NCBI GenBank assembly: GCA_910574205.1
Contig: CAJSYJ010000004.1
Span: forward strand, 62,001-126,000
From: Bacteroidales bacterium
GTDB lineage: Bacteria; Bacteroidota; Bacteroidia; Bacteroidales; Rikenellaceae
Length of the DNA: 64,000 nucleotides
Direction of reading: 5' to 3'
The translations under genes and the position numbers were made by a program. This document shows, in pieces, positions 25,601 to 34,450 of this stretch. The notes under the pieces are model-generated. The model saw nothing but the letters and a program-made list of their open reading frames with translations. It was not told the DNA's origin and did not search any database. How positions within the stretch are numbered: the first letter of the stretch is position 1; the number at the start of each line of letters is the position of its first letter.

Positions 25601-28508
25601 GTCCGTCATAGATACCGATGGTGTGGCACAGATCCTCGACGAACTTGTCGTGAATCCCCTCGACACTCTCGGCGCGGCGCCTGAAATCGGTCGAGGGCGC
25701 ATCCGCGGACATATGTTTTCCGACGACATTATCCGCCCACTGCGTGCGGCTCTGCCAGCTGCCGCCTATACGGTAGGTATATCCCGGCTCCGCCGCGAAG
25801 TCGGCCAGAGGCACCGTATCGATCATAAGACGCGCCACGCCGCCGTCATCGAGCGCACCGCAGCGATAAGGAACGGCGCCGACACGATGCGGAGGACGAT
25901 AATAACGCCCGTAACCCGGACGTCCGCCGTAACCCAGCGGATAGACTGCATCGCCCGAGAGCAGTGCGGCGGGCAGCCCCGAGAGGATGCGCCGCGTGCC
26001 GTTGACACTGTCTGCAAGAGCTACCGAACCGAAGTTATCCTCTACGAGGATCATATTCCTCTCCACCAGCAGGCGCTCCTCGTCGGTCAGCACTCCGCGC
26101 AGCGTCGGGGGACGCATCGCGACCTCGACTCTGAGCCTCACGGCAGAGTCGGGCGAGACGACATCGGCCGAGCGCGACGCATCGACCGACAGCACCGTCA
26201 TGCACCCCTCGGCGATATCGATCGCATCGACCTCGACCGAGCGGTCGCGCAGGAGCATACCGAGACGGTGGCGCCCCGGAGCTACGCGCAGAGGGCGCAT
26301 TTCGCCCGCGGCAGCCAGATAGCACGGCTCGCCGTCGAGCCGGATGATCTCCACGGGCTGCACTTCGCCACGGCAGACGGCGAACGGAAGCAGCTGCGTC
26401 GTGCCGCCGCCGGAGGGCATCGCACACCTGTATATTACCGAATCGGGGTAGAGGAATCGGTAATACTCTATCGAGTCGAGCCCCAGGCGCTCGCGCCAGC
26501 GGCCGTAGTCGAGGGTTATGCTCCCCGGCTGCGAGAAGCGAGCCCATAGATCGTATCCGCGCGGCGAGAAGTCGCGCGCGACATGCTGTCGATCGTAGGA
26601 CGGTATGGATACGGCGTCTTCGCCGAACTTCGAGGTGCGCGCCCACGCCGTTATGTCGGCACCGCGGACGGGGCGCCCGCGGCGGTCGCTGACCCGCGCT
26701 TCGACCGTGACGCTCTTTCCGGGATAGACCGTCCCGGGCGTCTCGACGTCGAGCGTAAGCCGCTTGTCGATATACGGCAGCGAGCGGTGCGTCATGTATG
26801 TTTCGTCGCCGACGGTCCATGCCGCCTGCAACGCATAACCCTTGCGCGAGCGGTCGAGGCGCGCTATGACGGGTGCAGTGCCGTAGCCGCGGTCGACGAT
26901 ACGTCCTCCGCGACGGAGCGTATACCAAACAGGTATCGCAGCCGGGTTGTCGAACGCGACGATTATGCTGTCGCCCTCGCGGCGCAAATCGCAACCGACA
27001 GCCGTGCTGGCATACTCCGAGCAATCCGCCTCGGCCGAGACATCCCCCGACGAAACACGGTAGCTCTCGGCCACGGCAACGATCGGAGCACGCCACGGCA
27101 GATCGACCGAGTCGCGCACGACGATCCGATCCGACGCCGTGAAGGCCTCGACAAGGGCTCGCCCACCGACGCTGCGACCCTCTTCGAACATGCGTGCCGA
27201 CAACATGCCGCGCTCGACAGAGAGGCTTATCGTGCGACGGCGGCGGTCCATATCTATCAGGCAGCTGACCTTATGACGTTCGTTCGCCGCATCGAGCAGC
27301 GTACACTCTATCTCGTACGGCAGCGAAGCGCCCTCGACGAATGCCGAGTCGGGAATCGCTATACGCATTGTGCGTCCCCCGTTCCATGCCGCACGATGAT
27401 GCCACACCGTATCGGGGATGAAGACCGCATCCACGACATGCTCCACGCTGCCGCCGCGCCTGCGCATAACGAGCTCGACATGCGAATCGTATACGGCCAT
27501 ACCGTTCTCGTCGGAGGCCGCAAGGTCGAGATATACGGGCTCGCGGCGGAAATAACGCTCCTTATCGGTCGAAGCGGAGAATAAGATCGATGCCAGATCG
27601 TAATCCTCGTATCGGAAACCGCCGCCGACCCGAGCGTCAGCGCCGCTCTGCGTCACAAGCGACAGACGGCACTTGGTGTCGAGACGCAGGCCGAGCGACT
27701 CCGTCAGAACGAACTCGCCGCTGTAAAAACCGTCGCGGTAGGGCGTCAGACGCATGATAGTCGTATCGCACCCCGGTGCGGTAAGCCTGACCGCCGCATC
27801 GCGCCGGCACGGCCGGCCGCGGCGGGTCATATAGGCCTTGAAACGAACCGTATCGCCGGGGCGGTAGCGCGGCTTGGAAAAGACCACGAAACCATCGCTC
27901 CGCGGCGTGCGGACCGTATACGAGCGTCCGAACAACGAGCGGAACCAGCGCTTGGTACCGTGCCACATACGTCGGAAAAAGCCCTCCTCGTCGTACCGAT
28001 AGACATCCTTGTCGGCCTCGAAAAAGTGCATCACGCCGCCGTTGTCGACCTCGACCGAACACTCCTGCCCGATGCGGGCGGCGGTATATGTCCGGGTATC
28101 CTCGTCGAAGCGCATGCGGCGACCGTCGCAACGTACTTCGGCCGTCGGTATCACGCGGCCGAGCGTATCGGTCAACAGCAGCCTTACATTCTCGTCGTCG
28201 ACCAGGAGCGCACGCAGATCGTCGACCGTATGTATCCGCCACGAGAGCGACGCACCTTCGGCACGCACCACGACATAGTTGCCCCTGTCGAGCGCAGGCA
28301 AAGCATCGAAAGCATCATATGAGCCGACATAGCGGCTCAGCATATCGTGCGTCAGCGGCTCCTCGTCGGCCAGCGCACGCATATCGTCGGCCGTAAGGCG
28401 GTATACCTCGACCACGGCCGAGCCGTGCAAGCTCTTTTCAAGAGGCCGTCCCGCCCGGGCCGCGACCGCGAGCGTCAGCAATAGCAGAACAATAACCGAT
28501 CGCTTCAT
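22644..28508 (-). CDS. Giant alpha-2-macroglobulin with a SusC-type carboxypeptidase-D/plug segment
   Basis: 1,954 residues with a signal peptide (MKRSVIVLLLLTLAVAARA). Macroglobulin domains fill residues ~25-1100, including MG2 near 207 (FVVFSKPRYRPGDTVRFKAY). Residues ~1112-1195 read VTGRVTDNEGEPVIGAVV... like the N-terminal domain of SusC proteins, followed to ~1280 by a TonB-receptor plug signature (PMIVVDGVPYNG, DDIVSISMLSNESAERLYGSRAAGGVVVVETR). The A2M domain resumes at ~1295 (FWQPSLTTDADGRVRFEVTYPDDIT), and a thioester motif CNEQ is at Cys1508-Gln1511 in YPYDCNEQ, leading the thioester domain. Bacterial A2Ms trap proteases by cleavage of a bait region and thioester attack. No barrel follows the plug. 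No partner peptidoglycan synthase gene (pbpC) is adjacent. Confidence 0.85.
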   Translation of the reverse strand: MKRSVIVLLLLTLAVAARAGRPLEKSLHGSAVVEVYRLTADDMRALADEEPLTHDMLSRYVGSYDAFDALPALDRGNYVVVRAEGASLSWRIHTVDDLRALLVDDENVRLLLTDTLGRVIPTAEVRCDGRRMRFDEDTRTYTAARIGQECSVEVDNGGVMHFFEADKDVYRYDEEGFFRRMWHGTKRWFRSLFGRSYTVRTPRSDGFVVFSKPRYRPGDTVRFKAYMTRRGRPCRRDAAVRLTAPGCDTTIMRLTPYRDGFYSGEFVLTESLGLRLDTKCRLSLVTQSGADARVGGGFRYEDYDLASILFSASTDKERYFRREPVYLDLAASDENGMAVYDSHVELVMRRRGGSVEHVVDAVFIPDTVWHHRAAWNGGRTMRIAIPDSAFVEGASLPYEIECTLLDAANERHKVSCLIDMDRRRRTISLSVERGMLSARMFEEGRSVGGRALVEAFTASDRIVVRDSVDLPWRAPIVAVAESYRVSSGDVSAEADCSEYASTAVGCDLRREGDSIIVAFDNPAAIPVWYTLRRGGRIVDRGYGTAPVIARLDRSRKGYALQAAWTVGDETYMTHRSLPYIDKRLTLDVETPGTVYPGKSVTVEARVSDRRGRPVRGADITAWARTSKFGEDAVSIPSYDRQHVARDFSPRGYDLWARFSQPGSITLDYGRWRERLGLDSIEYYRFLYPDSVIYRCAMPSGGGTTQLLPFAVCRGEVQPVEIIRLDGEPCYLAAAGEMRPLRVAPGRHRLGMLLRDRSVEVDAIDIAEGCMTVLSVDASRSADVVSPDSAVRLRVEVAMRPPTLRGVLTDEERLLVERNMILVEDNFGSVALADSVNGTRRILSGLPAALLSGDAVYPLGYGGRPGYGRYYRPPHRVGAVPYRCGALDDGGVARLMIDTVPLADFAAEPGYTYRIGGSWQSRTQWADNVVGKHMSADAPSTDFRRRAESVEGIHDKFVEDLCHTIGIYDGRILRRDTTEGDCRLTLSFVDSRGHPGDRFVIAISDSAGLHSLYYGRTRRIAGLPAGRCRIDVIMRDTTCVTAHIDLRPRGDNCLRMDKAAAAPPDEHALSALSALRRAVEIAMPAIDAPRRRLRPRGGAFAASDVGVCNSLNLAADVVTGRVTDNEGEPVIGAVVRAGEHAVTSDIDGRFRMPYVDGAAMLTVDFLGYESFVVQLRRGYDYNVVLQESSTALEEVCVVAYGTTRKTALTGAANGVKVRGAGRIAEEETADAAEPMIVVDGVPYNGALSDLAADDIVSISMLSNESAERLYGSRAAGGVVVVETRSSSSAADMPEGWREGGSLRADFRDDAFWQPSLTTDADGRVRFEVTYPDDITAWNADFVAVGRRRATAHRRLSVRSFMPLSARLSMPRFALVGDTLTAFGRMTNHTGDTVAVERTIDAGDISSERILLDKSSVDRIPLAAASGDSISVVYRLSTDDGFTDGERRSIPILPRGTLVTRGRFEIIADTLARRFESSAEWGDVTIYADASGIECLSAQIGRLTDYPYDCNEQLASKLLAHLAHERICKARGIRFDDGHDVRRIIDRLVDDKRRDADGLWGWWSGSAGEMWITRHVVDALAQAESAGYKVRWSRRQLADAMIGRLDRIVVGRDGEGAAAADMLRAIAAVRRLDGNADCRRFAEAALSVRDTTVGVWLQGLSVARDCGLSVSVDVDSILSRARRTMTGMLHWGVYRPSWLLRCPADDDVEATLTAYSLLRDSGGSKADMAAVRAYLLSLCGEEGRLNTYLGSRVVATLLDDMLAADSTASGASVEIDGRRYDEFPVRLAREAGSVTEVVSDGISPIFFTAWQRRREENPAPASEGFAVDTRLVDASSGEAQPLEEGRSVRLEARIDVEADADYVMIEIPIPAGMAYASEQPRSRYETYRERYMERTSIFCTRLPRGRHTFTVDLVPRYAGSYAVEAARAELMYYPTRCGRNASTRCRIVERDDTAGK

Positions 28509-28576
28509 AATATATACGATTACGACAACGACAGGATCATCGCCGGTCGTCGTCAGGGTTGATAATATATGCTATA

Positions 28577-29071
28577 TCACTCGCCGCACTGCGTCTCCTC
28601 CTCGGTACGGCAGCCGCAGAAATGCATGCGCTCGCGCGCGACCTTCTCGGAAAAGACGAAATAGACGACCTCCGCCTCGGTCGCCGTGCGTCCCTCGCAG
28701 TCGAGGATCTCGACACCCACGCCGACAAGGTTGCGCCTGCGGGATACGATGCGGGCGCGCAACTCGATCTCTCCCTGCGAGACGAGTATGGGACGGTGGT
28801 AGCGCATTTCGAGCCTGGATGTCACGCCGGCGGTCTGCAACTTGCGGAACACGACCCAGCTCGCGATCTCGTCGGCCAGAGCGGCCTGTATGCCGCCGTG
28901 CAGCGTATCGACCCACCCCTCGTATTCGGCGCGCGGCAGCCAACGGCTGACGATGTAGTCGCCCTCCTCGTAAAACTCCATTCTCAGACCCGAGGCATTG
29001 TGCGGGGCGCAGCCGTAACACCCGTACCCCTCCATGCCGCTCCACGGATTGACGATCCTCTTCATAGACAT
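28577..29071 (-). CDS. Hotdog-fold acyl-CoA thioesterase (PaaI-like)
   Basis: 164 residues. The hotdog signature DTLHGGIQAALADEIASWV is clear, with the catalytic acid in ADE, followed by RLEMRYHRPIL strands. Unusual are cysteines near both ends (GYGCYGCAPHN and HFCGCRTEEETQCGE). Start is MSMKR at 29071 or Met3 at 29065; the -7 TATCTTTG at 29081-29088 puts the transcript start within a few bases, so Met3 is possible. The substrate is unknown. Confidence 0.82.
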   Translation of the reverse strand: MSMKRIVNPWSGMEGYGCYGCAPHNASGLRMEFYEEGDYIVSRWLPRAEYEGWVDTLHGGIQAALADEIASWVVFRKLQTAGVTSRLEMRYHRPILVSQGEIELRARIVSRRRNLVGVGVEILDCEGRTATEAEVVYFVFSEKVARERMHFCGCRTEEETQCGE

Positions 29072-29080
29072 GCGTTTTTA

Positions 29081-29088
29081 CAAAGATA
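29081..29088 (-). promoter_or_regulatory. -7 element of the thioesterase gene
   Basis: TATCTTTG on the minus strand, only about 10-16 bp before the possible start codons. No clear -33 TTTG was found. Confidence 0.5.
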
Positions 29089-29122
29089 GTCTACTTTGCC
29101 CGATATTGCGCATGCAGAGGGC

Positions 29123-29170
29123 AAAAAAACGACTACCCGCATGCTCGGCCGAGCATGCGGGCAGTCGTTT
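29123..29170 (-). terminator. Terminator of the fimbrial operon (44-bp palindrome)
   Basis: A palindrome of two 22-bp arms with one mismatch and no loop (29127-29170, centre GGCC). On the minus strand a T7 run (29123-29129) follows. It ends the fimbrial operon 38 bp after the last stop. Confidence 0.75.
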
Positions 29171-29207
29171 GTCGGAAGTATATATCCCGGGCGAGACGCC
29201 GCGGAGA

Positions 29208-32105
29208 TCAGTCGCGGACGGGTCGCACGGATAGTCCGTAGGAGTTGTTGGTACCGACGTTGACCGCGATCGTACCGTTGGGACGGGCAGAAGTAGGATC
29301 GACGGGACGGCAGTCGATATAGAAGATCATACAGCTGTTGCCGCTCTTGGTATATACCGATGTGGTCACGAACGTAAGGTCGGCATGCGCAGGCCACGAC
29401 GTATCTTTCAAGTCGTCGGGAGCGCCGTCGTAGCCCATGTCGCGAAGACCGGTCGAGGGAAAGAATATCTTGGGCTCTCCGCCGCCGTCGACAAGCGACA
29501 GCTTCCAGCCGATGATGCGGCCGCCCTCGCCGCGGACATACTCCAAATCGTTGGCACGCTCGATCATGTCGACGCCAGCATACTTCGCAAGCTGAGAGAA
29601 GGCATTCGGCGTCGGGACATGATAGCCCGCAGGGCATGGATCGTAGATGCTCTTGGCGACATCGGCATCGTTGACCGGATCGGCGTGCGACAGCGCAGAA
29701 GCCTTTTCCAAAGCCTCCAAAGTGAGTTGCTGGCCTGACGATTGTCCGGTATGGCACAGCTGGGCATTCCAATAATTGATGATCGTCCTTATGGCATAAG
29801 GAGCATTGGTACCGTCGTGCCAATGGCGTCTGAGGAACTGAGTCTCCCCATACATATCGCTGCCGGTATGGCCGTGCATGAAGAACATATAGGGATTACG
29901 TATACCATCGCCCAGCGTAACGCCCGACACGCCGGGGCAGAACTCGTAGGCGCCCTTGTAATAGGGCTTGTTTATCATGTTGTAGTGCGTGTCCTCGCCG
30001 GCCTCGGCGACAACCTGCGGATTGTAAATGCCGGGCAGCATCGGGTCCTTGCGCCCCCACTGGTAGTAGGTGTTGTCGCCGGCCATTGACTCTATGATCT
30101 CGGGCTGCGGGAAAGCCTTGTCGATCGCGACGGTCTTCTTCGTTCCGTCGGGCAGGGTAAATGTGAAGCGCAGTTTGATGCTGCGTGCCGAATCGCCCTT
30201 GCGGGGATCGCAGTAACCGAGATTGCACGGCGAGAAGAGGTAGTCCTTGCCGCCGTCGGCACCTTTGGAGTGCGTCGGCAGATCGGCCGTACCGTCCCAC
30301 CTGTAATAGGTTGCCCATATATGCCAGCTCCACAGTATCGCACCCTCCGCATTGCGAACGGCGATAACGGCGTTGCCCTGCGTAAGCGTCTCTCGGTCGA
30401 CGCGGAACACGATGCGGTCGCCGTCGAGCTTGATGTCGGTTACCAGATCGGGGGCATCCTGCCATACCAGCACGGCATCGGCCGCACCTTGTATTTCGGG
30501 CGAGGAGATCGGCAGATTGTCGTGGCCGACAAACGAGGTCAGCGTTCTGGTCGTCTCGTCGTCGGGTACGCCGTCGAAGAGATAGGCCGACGGATTGACT
30601 CCGCCGTCGGCGCCGCGGGCATTGCCGTAAAAGAGCGGAATGCTGTAATAACCGTGGTCGTCGACAATATAGCAGTTGGCCGTCTCGCCTCCGCGCGACA
30701 GGTCGTAGGGCGCCTCGGCGGTACCCTTGCCGGCCTCGGTCAGAAGACCGTTGTCGATGAAGGGCTTGCGGGCTGCGGTGTATGCCGGCTGCGCAGCAGT
30801 ACGAAAACGACCCGACACGGGCGTATCGGCCGAAGCATCGGCATCGGGAGCCTTGTCGGCGAGCCACTCGGCCTTGCTCCATGTCGTACCGCCGTCGGTC
30901 GAACAGTCGACGGTAAACGGTGCGCTCAGAGCCACCGGATCATAGCCCTTTTGCACGACATTGACGTATGCGGCCAGATCGGTCGGGAGCAGTCCGTTGA
31001 GATGCACTTCGGCCGCAGTCCGGCTCAGCACCGCCTTAGGCTCGAAGACGATGCCGCTCGACGATACGGAGTACACGATCTTCTTTCCCATAGGCCAGCT
31101 CATGCCGCTCAGATCGGCCGTAAGCACCCTCGCCACGCCGGTCAGATCGTCGGTAAAGGCGATCGACAGCTTGGCATCCTTAGGCAGGGTCTGCGGAATC
31201 ATCATCAGTGTGAGCTCGCCGTCGGCGATCGTCGTGCCGGAATCCACGTAAATATTGTCTTTATCGGCCAGCACGGCGGACAGATCGAACGTGAATGAAC
31301 GAACGCCCGACGCATCCCACTTATCGCTTCCGATAGAGTGAGTGCCGGTGCCGTATACGCCCGAAAAGGTCACCTTCGTGACTTTGCCCGTAAGCATCTT
31401 GTCGCCCGCGGAGATCGTCACGGCCGTGAGCACATGGCCGAACGAGAGCGTGGCAGGGGTCTTGCCGCTGCCGGCGCAGTCGGCCGTCGCGGTCATCAGG
31501 TCGATCTGCTTCTTCACGTCGGCAGGCACCGTATAAGAGATTATAGGCGCTCCCGGCTGACGCATCTCGCTGATGCTTATGGCCGAAGCTGCGGCCTTGT
31601 CTGTCGCGTGGGGTGCATAGGCATGGAAGCGGATAGTGCCGCTGCCGGGCCACTGCACCTCGTTCTTAGGCTTCCAGACATCGCCCGAGACCGACACGTA
31701 TTCGTTGTGCATGAGGTTGGGCGAGAGCTTGTCGTCGGCCGTCGCGGACGGATAGCACGTCGCCGAGACACCGAACGACGAATGGAAGTTTCCGATGCCG
31801 GTAATCGGGCTGACGCGTGTGGCAGGCGCGTTGTCCTCCGCTTCGAGACTCTGCTCGAACACATGTAGATATGTCTGCTCGCCGTCGGCATCCAACGGCA
31901 ATATGGCAGCCAGCCTGCGCCCGTCGCCGGCACCGTCCGCCGACGTATCGCCACCCGACCATGCCGACGCACCGGCAACCCGGAAAGATACGCCCGACGT
32001 GACGACCGGTCTGTCGATCGCGTCGTCGTAGCGGCTGCACGACGCAGCCGCAAGGCACACGAGCGACAATGCCGCTGCAAATCTGTATGCAATTCGTCTG
32101 TTCAT
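29208..32105 (-). CDS. Large fimbrillin-family lipoprotein with FISUMP-like C-terminus (putative tip/adhesin)
   Basis: 965 residues. Lipobox AASC (Cys23) in MNRRIAYRFAAALSLVCLAAASC. Residues ~30-360 look like an Mfa/Fim-type fimbrillin fold (RFHAYAPHAT, ATLSFGHVLTAVTISAG, ELTLMMIPQTLPKDAKLSIAF, WPMGKKIVYSV). The C-terminal half has ANCYIVDDHGYYSIPLFYGNARG and SIYDPCPAGYHVPTPNAFSQL, the signature of major-paralogous-domain (FISUMP) proteins, ending GLSVRPVRD. Its size and last place in the operon suggest an accessory tip or adhesin subunit. It shares the MNRRI start with the fimbrillin upstream. Confidence 0.78.
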   Translation of the reverse strand: MNRRIAYRFAAALSLVCLAAASCSRYDDAIDRPVVTSGVSFRVAGASAWSGGDTSADGAGDGRRLAAILPLDADGEQTYLHVFEQSLEAEDNAPATRVSPITGIGNFHSSFGVSATCYPSATADDKLSPNLMHNEYVSVSGDVWKPKNEVQWPGSGTIRFHAYAPHATDKAAASAISISEMRQPGAPIISYTVPADVKKQIDLMTATADCAGSGKTPATLSFGHVLTAVTISAGDKMLTGKVTKVTFSGVYGTGTHSIGSDKWDASGVRSFTFDLSAVLADKDNIYVDSGTTIADGELTLMMIPQTLPKDAKLSIAFTDDLTGVARVLTADLSGMSWPMGKKIVYSVSSSGIVFEPKAVLSRTAAEVHLNGLLPTDLAAYVNVVQKGYDPVALSAPFTVDCSTDGGTTWSKAEWLADKAPDADASADTPVSGRFRTAAQPAYTAARKPFIDNGLLTEAGKGTAEAPYDLSRGGETANCYIVDDHGYYSIPLFYGNARGADGGVNPSAYLFDGVPDDETTRTLTSFVGHDNLPISSPEIQGAADAVLVWQDAPDLVTDIKLDGDRIVFRVDRETLTQGNAVIAVRNAEGAILWSWHIWATYYRWDGTADLPTHSKGADGGKDYLFSPCNLGYCDPRKGDSARSIKLRFTFTLPDGTKKTVAIDKAFPQPEIIESMAGDNTYYQWGRKDPMLPGIYNPQVVAEAGEDTHYNMINKPYYKGAYEFCPGVSGVTLGDGIRNPYMFFMHGHTGSDMYGETQFLRRHWHDGTNAPYAIRTIINYWNAQLCHTGQSSGQQLTLEALEKASALSHADPVNDADVAKSIYDPCPAGYHVPTPNAFSQLAKYAGVDMIERANDLEYVRGEGGRIIGWKLSLVDGGGEPKIFFPSTGLRDMGYDGAPDDLKDTSWPAHADLTFVTTSVYTKSGNSCMIFYIDCRPVDPTSARPNGTIAVNVGTNNSYGLSVRPVRD

Positions 32106-32144
32106 CGGAATCGAAAATCAAACATGATATAGACGGAAAGGCTG

Positions 32145-32164
32145 CCCGACCCCGACGGGTCGGG
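32145..32164 (-). promoter_or_regulatory. Intercistronic hairpin between the two fimbrillin genes
   Basis: CCCGACCC (32145-32152), 4-nt loop, GGGTCGGG (32157-32164): a perfect 8-bp GC stem between the genes, without a T-run. It may act as an mRNA stabiliser or partial attenuator. Confidence 0.5.
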
Positions 32165-32185
32165 AAAGCCTGTGGCAGAAGCGGA

Positions 32186-33460
32186 TTAGTGCATGCCGAC
32201 GTTACCCTCGGTCCACTCGTCGTCAGCACCCCACACATCGACCTTGACCTTGAACGATATGGGGTTGTCGAGCACCGCATCGCCGATCTTCTTGCCGTCG
32301 GGCAGCGTCTGTATATACTTGAACTCTCCGTTCGACGAGGGCAGCGAAGCTACGATATCGGCCGTGGGAGGATAGATGCCGGCACCGCTGTGCGCACCGC
32401 AGAACTCCAACGTATAGACATATTTCTTACCCATTTTCCATTCGGTGTCGATCGGAACGCAGGTATAGCCATACTCGTTCTCGTCGAAATTTTTGGTATA
32501 GGGGAACATCTGGTGGATGTGCTTGCCGTCCTCGATCTTGATGCCGTCGTCGGTACCGCCGTCGTGGATCGTACCTTCATGCACGGCCTCCACGCGGCAC
32601 AGCAGGACGATGTATGCGCCCTTGGCTGCATTGACCTCCTTGTCGGTAGAAGCCAGATCCCACTTGTCGAGTTTCTGGGGCAGCAGCATAAGCGACGAGT
32701 TGGCGTTGTTGACGCTCAGCAGAGGACGGTCGGCCGAATGCAACTCGACACCATCGGAGAACTCGTAACCGTAGACGGTCTTGGTGGCGTCGTCTGCGAA
32801 ATTGTTCCAAGACCATGCACTCTTGTCGGTATCGAATGCCAGCGTGTTAGACGACTTGACGTTGACGATCCATGCACCCTTGATGAAGACTTTCTTGTTG
32901 CCCGAAGTACCCTTCTTGGCGTATACGCCGACATGGCAGAGAGCGTGCTTGAACGTAACGTCGATCGAGGTTCCGTTGCTGCGCTCGGCATTGGTGTAGG
33001 CGACCAGCACATCCTGCTGGACGGCTCCGTCGTTCTTGTTCGCCGCGTCGGCAGACTTCTTGGGCGAGTAATTGGCGATGTTCTGGTTCGCATAGTTCAT
33101 CGTAACGCCGGTAAGGTCGGCGGGATAATAGGCCCACGTCTTGATCGAGGGCACGTCAGAGGGCCAGTATACCTGAGCGCCGTCGAGCGCCCAGAGGTTT
33201 TCGACCGTCTGCGACTTCTTGGCGGTCATGTTATCGATCAGCGGGGTCTCGTAGATATCGCCGTTGTGCGATACAGAGTGCGCATGCACCTTGAAGTCGC
33301 CCAGAGTCGACAGTACGACCTCGGTGGCACGTGTCGGACCGCCGACGCTGGCGTTGAAACCGATCTCGGCACCCTGATTGACCTGCTCGGTAAAGTCGTT
33401 CGAACACGATGCGGCAATCAACATTGCCGACAAAGCGATTAGATTGATTCTCCTGTTCAT
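32186..33460 (-). CDS. Fimbrillin family lipoprotein (likely major pilus subunit)
   Basis: 424 residues. Lipobox IAASC (Cys19) in MNRRINLIALSAMLIAASC. Fimbrillin-like features: EIGFNASVGGPTRATEV early (the basic RA[TA] site where gingipain-like proteases can cut), WPSDVPSIKTWAYYPADLTG, SIDVTFKHALCHVGVYAKKG, SSLMLLPQKLDKW and WKMGKKYVYTLEFCG. Pilins of this class are exported as lipoproteins, cleaved and polymerised by strand exchange. The size and position suit the major shaft subunit; that is inference. Confidence 0.8.
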   Translation of the reverse strand: MNRRINLIALSAMLIAASCSNDFTEQVNQGAEIGFNASVGGPTRATEVVLSTLGDFKVHAHSVSHNGDIYETPLIDNMTAKKSQTVENLWALDGAQVYWPSDVPSIKTWAYYPADLTGVTMNYANQNIANYSPKKSADAANKNDGAVQQDVLVAYTNAERSNGTSIDVTFKHALCHVGVYAKKGTSGNKKVFIKGAWIVNVKSSNTLAFDTDKSAWSWNNFADDATKTVYGYEFSDGVELHSADRPLLSVNNANSSLMLLPQKLDKWDLASTDKEVNAAKGAYIVLLCRVEAVHEGTIHDGGTDDGIKIEDGKHIHQMFPYTKNFDENEYGYTCVPIDTEWKMGKKYVYTLEFCGAHSGAGIYPPTADIVASLPSSNGEFKYIQTLPDGKKIGDAVLDNPISFKVKVDVWGADDEWTEGNVGMH

Positions 33461-33517
33461 TGTTTCAGATTTTTAATTCATATAATTTCTTACCTACTTT
33501 TTGCATATATGGCGGCA

Positions 33518-34450
33518 TCATCCCATTTCGATGTCTTCGCGCTCCTCGTCGACCCAGTCCTCGATGCCCGGCGCCATGCCGGCCGAGTCGGGGTCGGGCA
33601 GGCGCAGACCCTCGATCACGATTTCGATGTGCCGCGGATCCTCCGCCTCGTGCATGCTGGCGGTAACATCGAAATTGTAGTAGTACTTGTTCGACGTGTA
33701 TACCGTGAGCTTGTGTATATCGATACGGTCGGGGCAGTGGCCGAACACGCACAGCTCGCCCGAGAGCTCCGTTTCGCCCGTGCGCGTGAGCGCAAACGGC
33801 ATCATAACGGGATCGCCAGACGCCCGTCCGGCGCCCGGGAGGTAGGTCTCGGCAAGACCGGTAAGCACGGCGCTCAGCTCGATCTCGTCGGTCAGGTTCT
33901 CCACACCCTTTATTTTAAGCGATATGTCGATCGTCGACTCGCTCGGCTTAAAACCTATGCGCTGTCCCTCGACACCGGGCAGCACGGTCAGCCCCTCGGC
34001 GCTGTCGCTCCACAGCGTCTCGGGAGCCTCCCGCACGGGATCGTCCGTCGGACTCGGCGTCGAACGGTCGGAATAGATGCCCATAGGCGAGAGCAGCGAC
34101 GTCTCCTGAGTATATATCTCATATGTATCGAAGGTCGTACCGCGCGACGAAAGCACCGCCGATGCGCCGTTATGGCATACGGCACGATAGCTGCCGGCGG
34201 GGATGCGTATCACGCCGCCCGCACGGTCCGTAAACTCCACGCGGCGCACGCCCTGACCTCCGTCGGTCGGGAACAGGCACAGCACCATGGTCGAGGGCTG
34301 GGCCGAGGGCGCGAGCGACCAGTCGAAATCGACGCGCAGATCGACCATGTGGGTATGGTCGTAGCACAGATCCTTATGCCGGCACGATGCGGCGAGCATG
34401 ATCGCCGCCGCTACCGATATCTTGACAACAGTCATCAGCAACGCTCTCAT
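33518..34450 (-). CDS. DUF5119-type lipoprotein of the fimbrial operon
   Basis: 310 residues. Lipobox LAASC (Cys23) followed by RHKDLCYDHTHMVDLRVDFDWSLAP, the pattern of DUF5119 proteins that accompany Bacteroidales fimbrillin operons. The rest is beta-rich (GVIRIPAGSYRAVCHNG; STIDISLKIKGVENL; ELSAVLTGLAETYLPGAG). Related proteins resemble the Mfa2/FimB anchor, so an outer-membrane anchor or assembly role is plausible. It overlaps the DUF3575 gene stop by 4 nt. Confidence 0.8.
   Translation of the reverse strand: MRALLMTVVKISVAAAIMLAASCRHKDLCYDHTHMVDLRVDFDWSLAPSAQPSTMVLCLFPTDGGQGVRRVEFTDRAGGVIRIPAGSYRAVCHNGASAVLSSRGTTFDTYEIYTQETSLLSPMGIYSDRSTPSPTDDPVREAPETLWSDSAEGLTVLPGVEGQRIGFKPSESTIDISLKIKGVENLTDEIELSAVLTGLAETYLPGAGRASGDPVMMPFALTRTGETELSGELCVFGHCPDRIDIHKLTVYTSNKYYYNFDVTASMHEAEDPRHIEIVIEGLRLPDPDSAGMAPGIEDWVDEEREDIEMG

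Noticed and set aside
23541..26549. 1,002-residue ORF opposite the A2M gene
   Set aside because: It is the shadow of a GC-rich gene; composition is Arg/His/Ala-heavy with no domain, while the minus strand encodes a complete protein.
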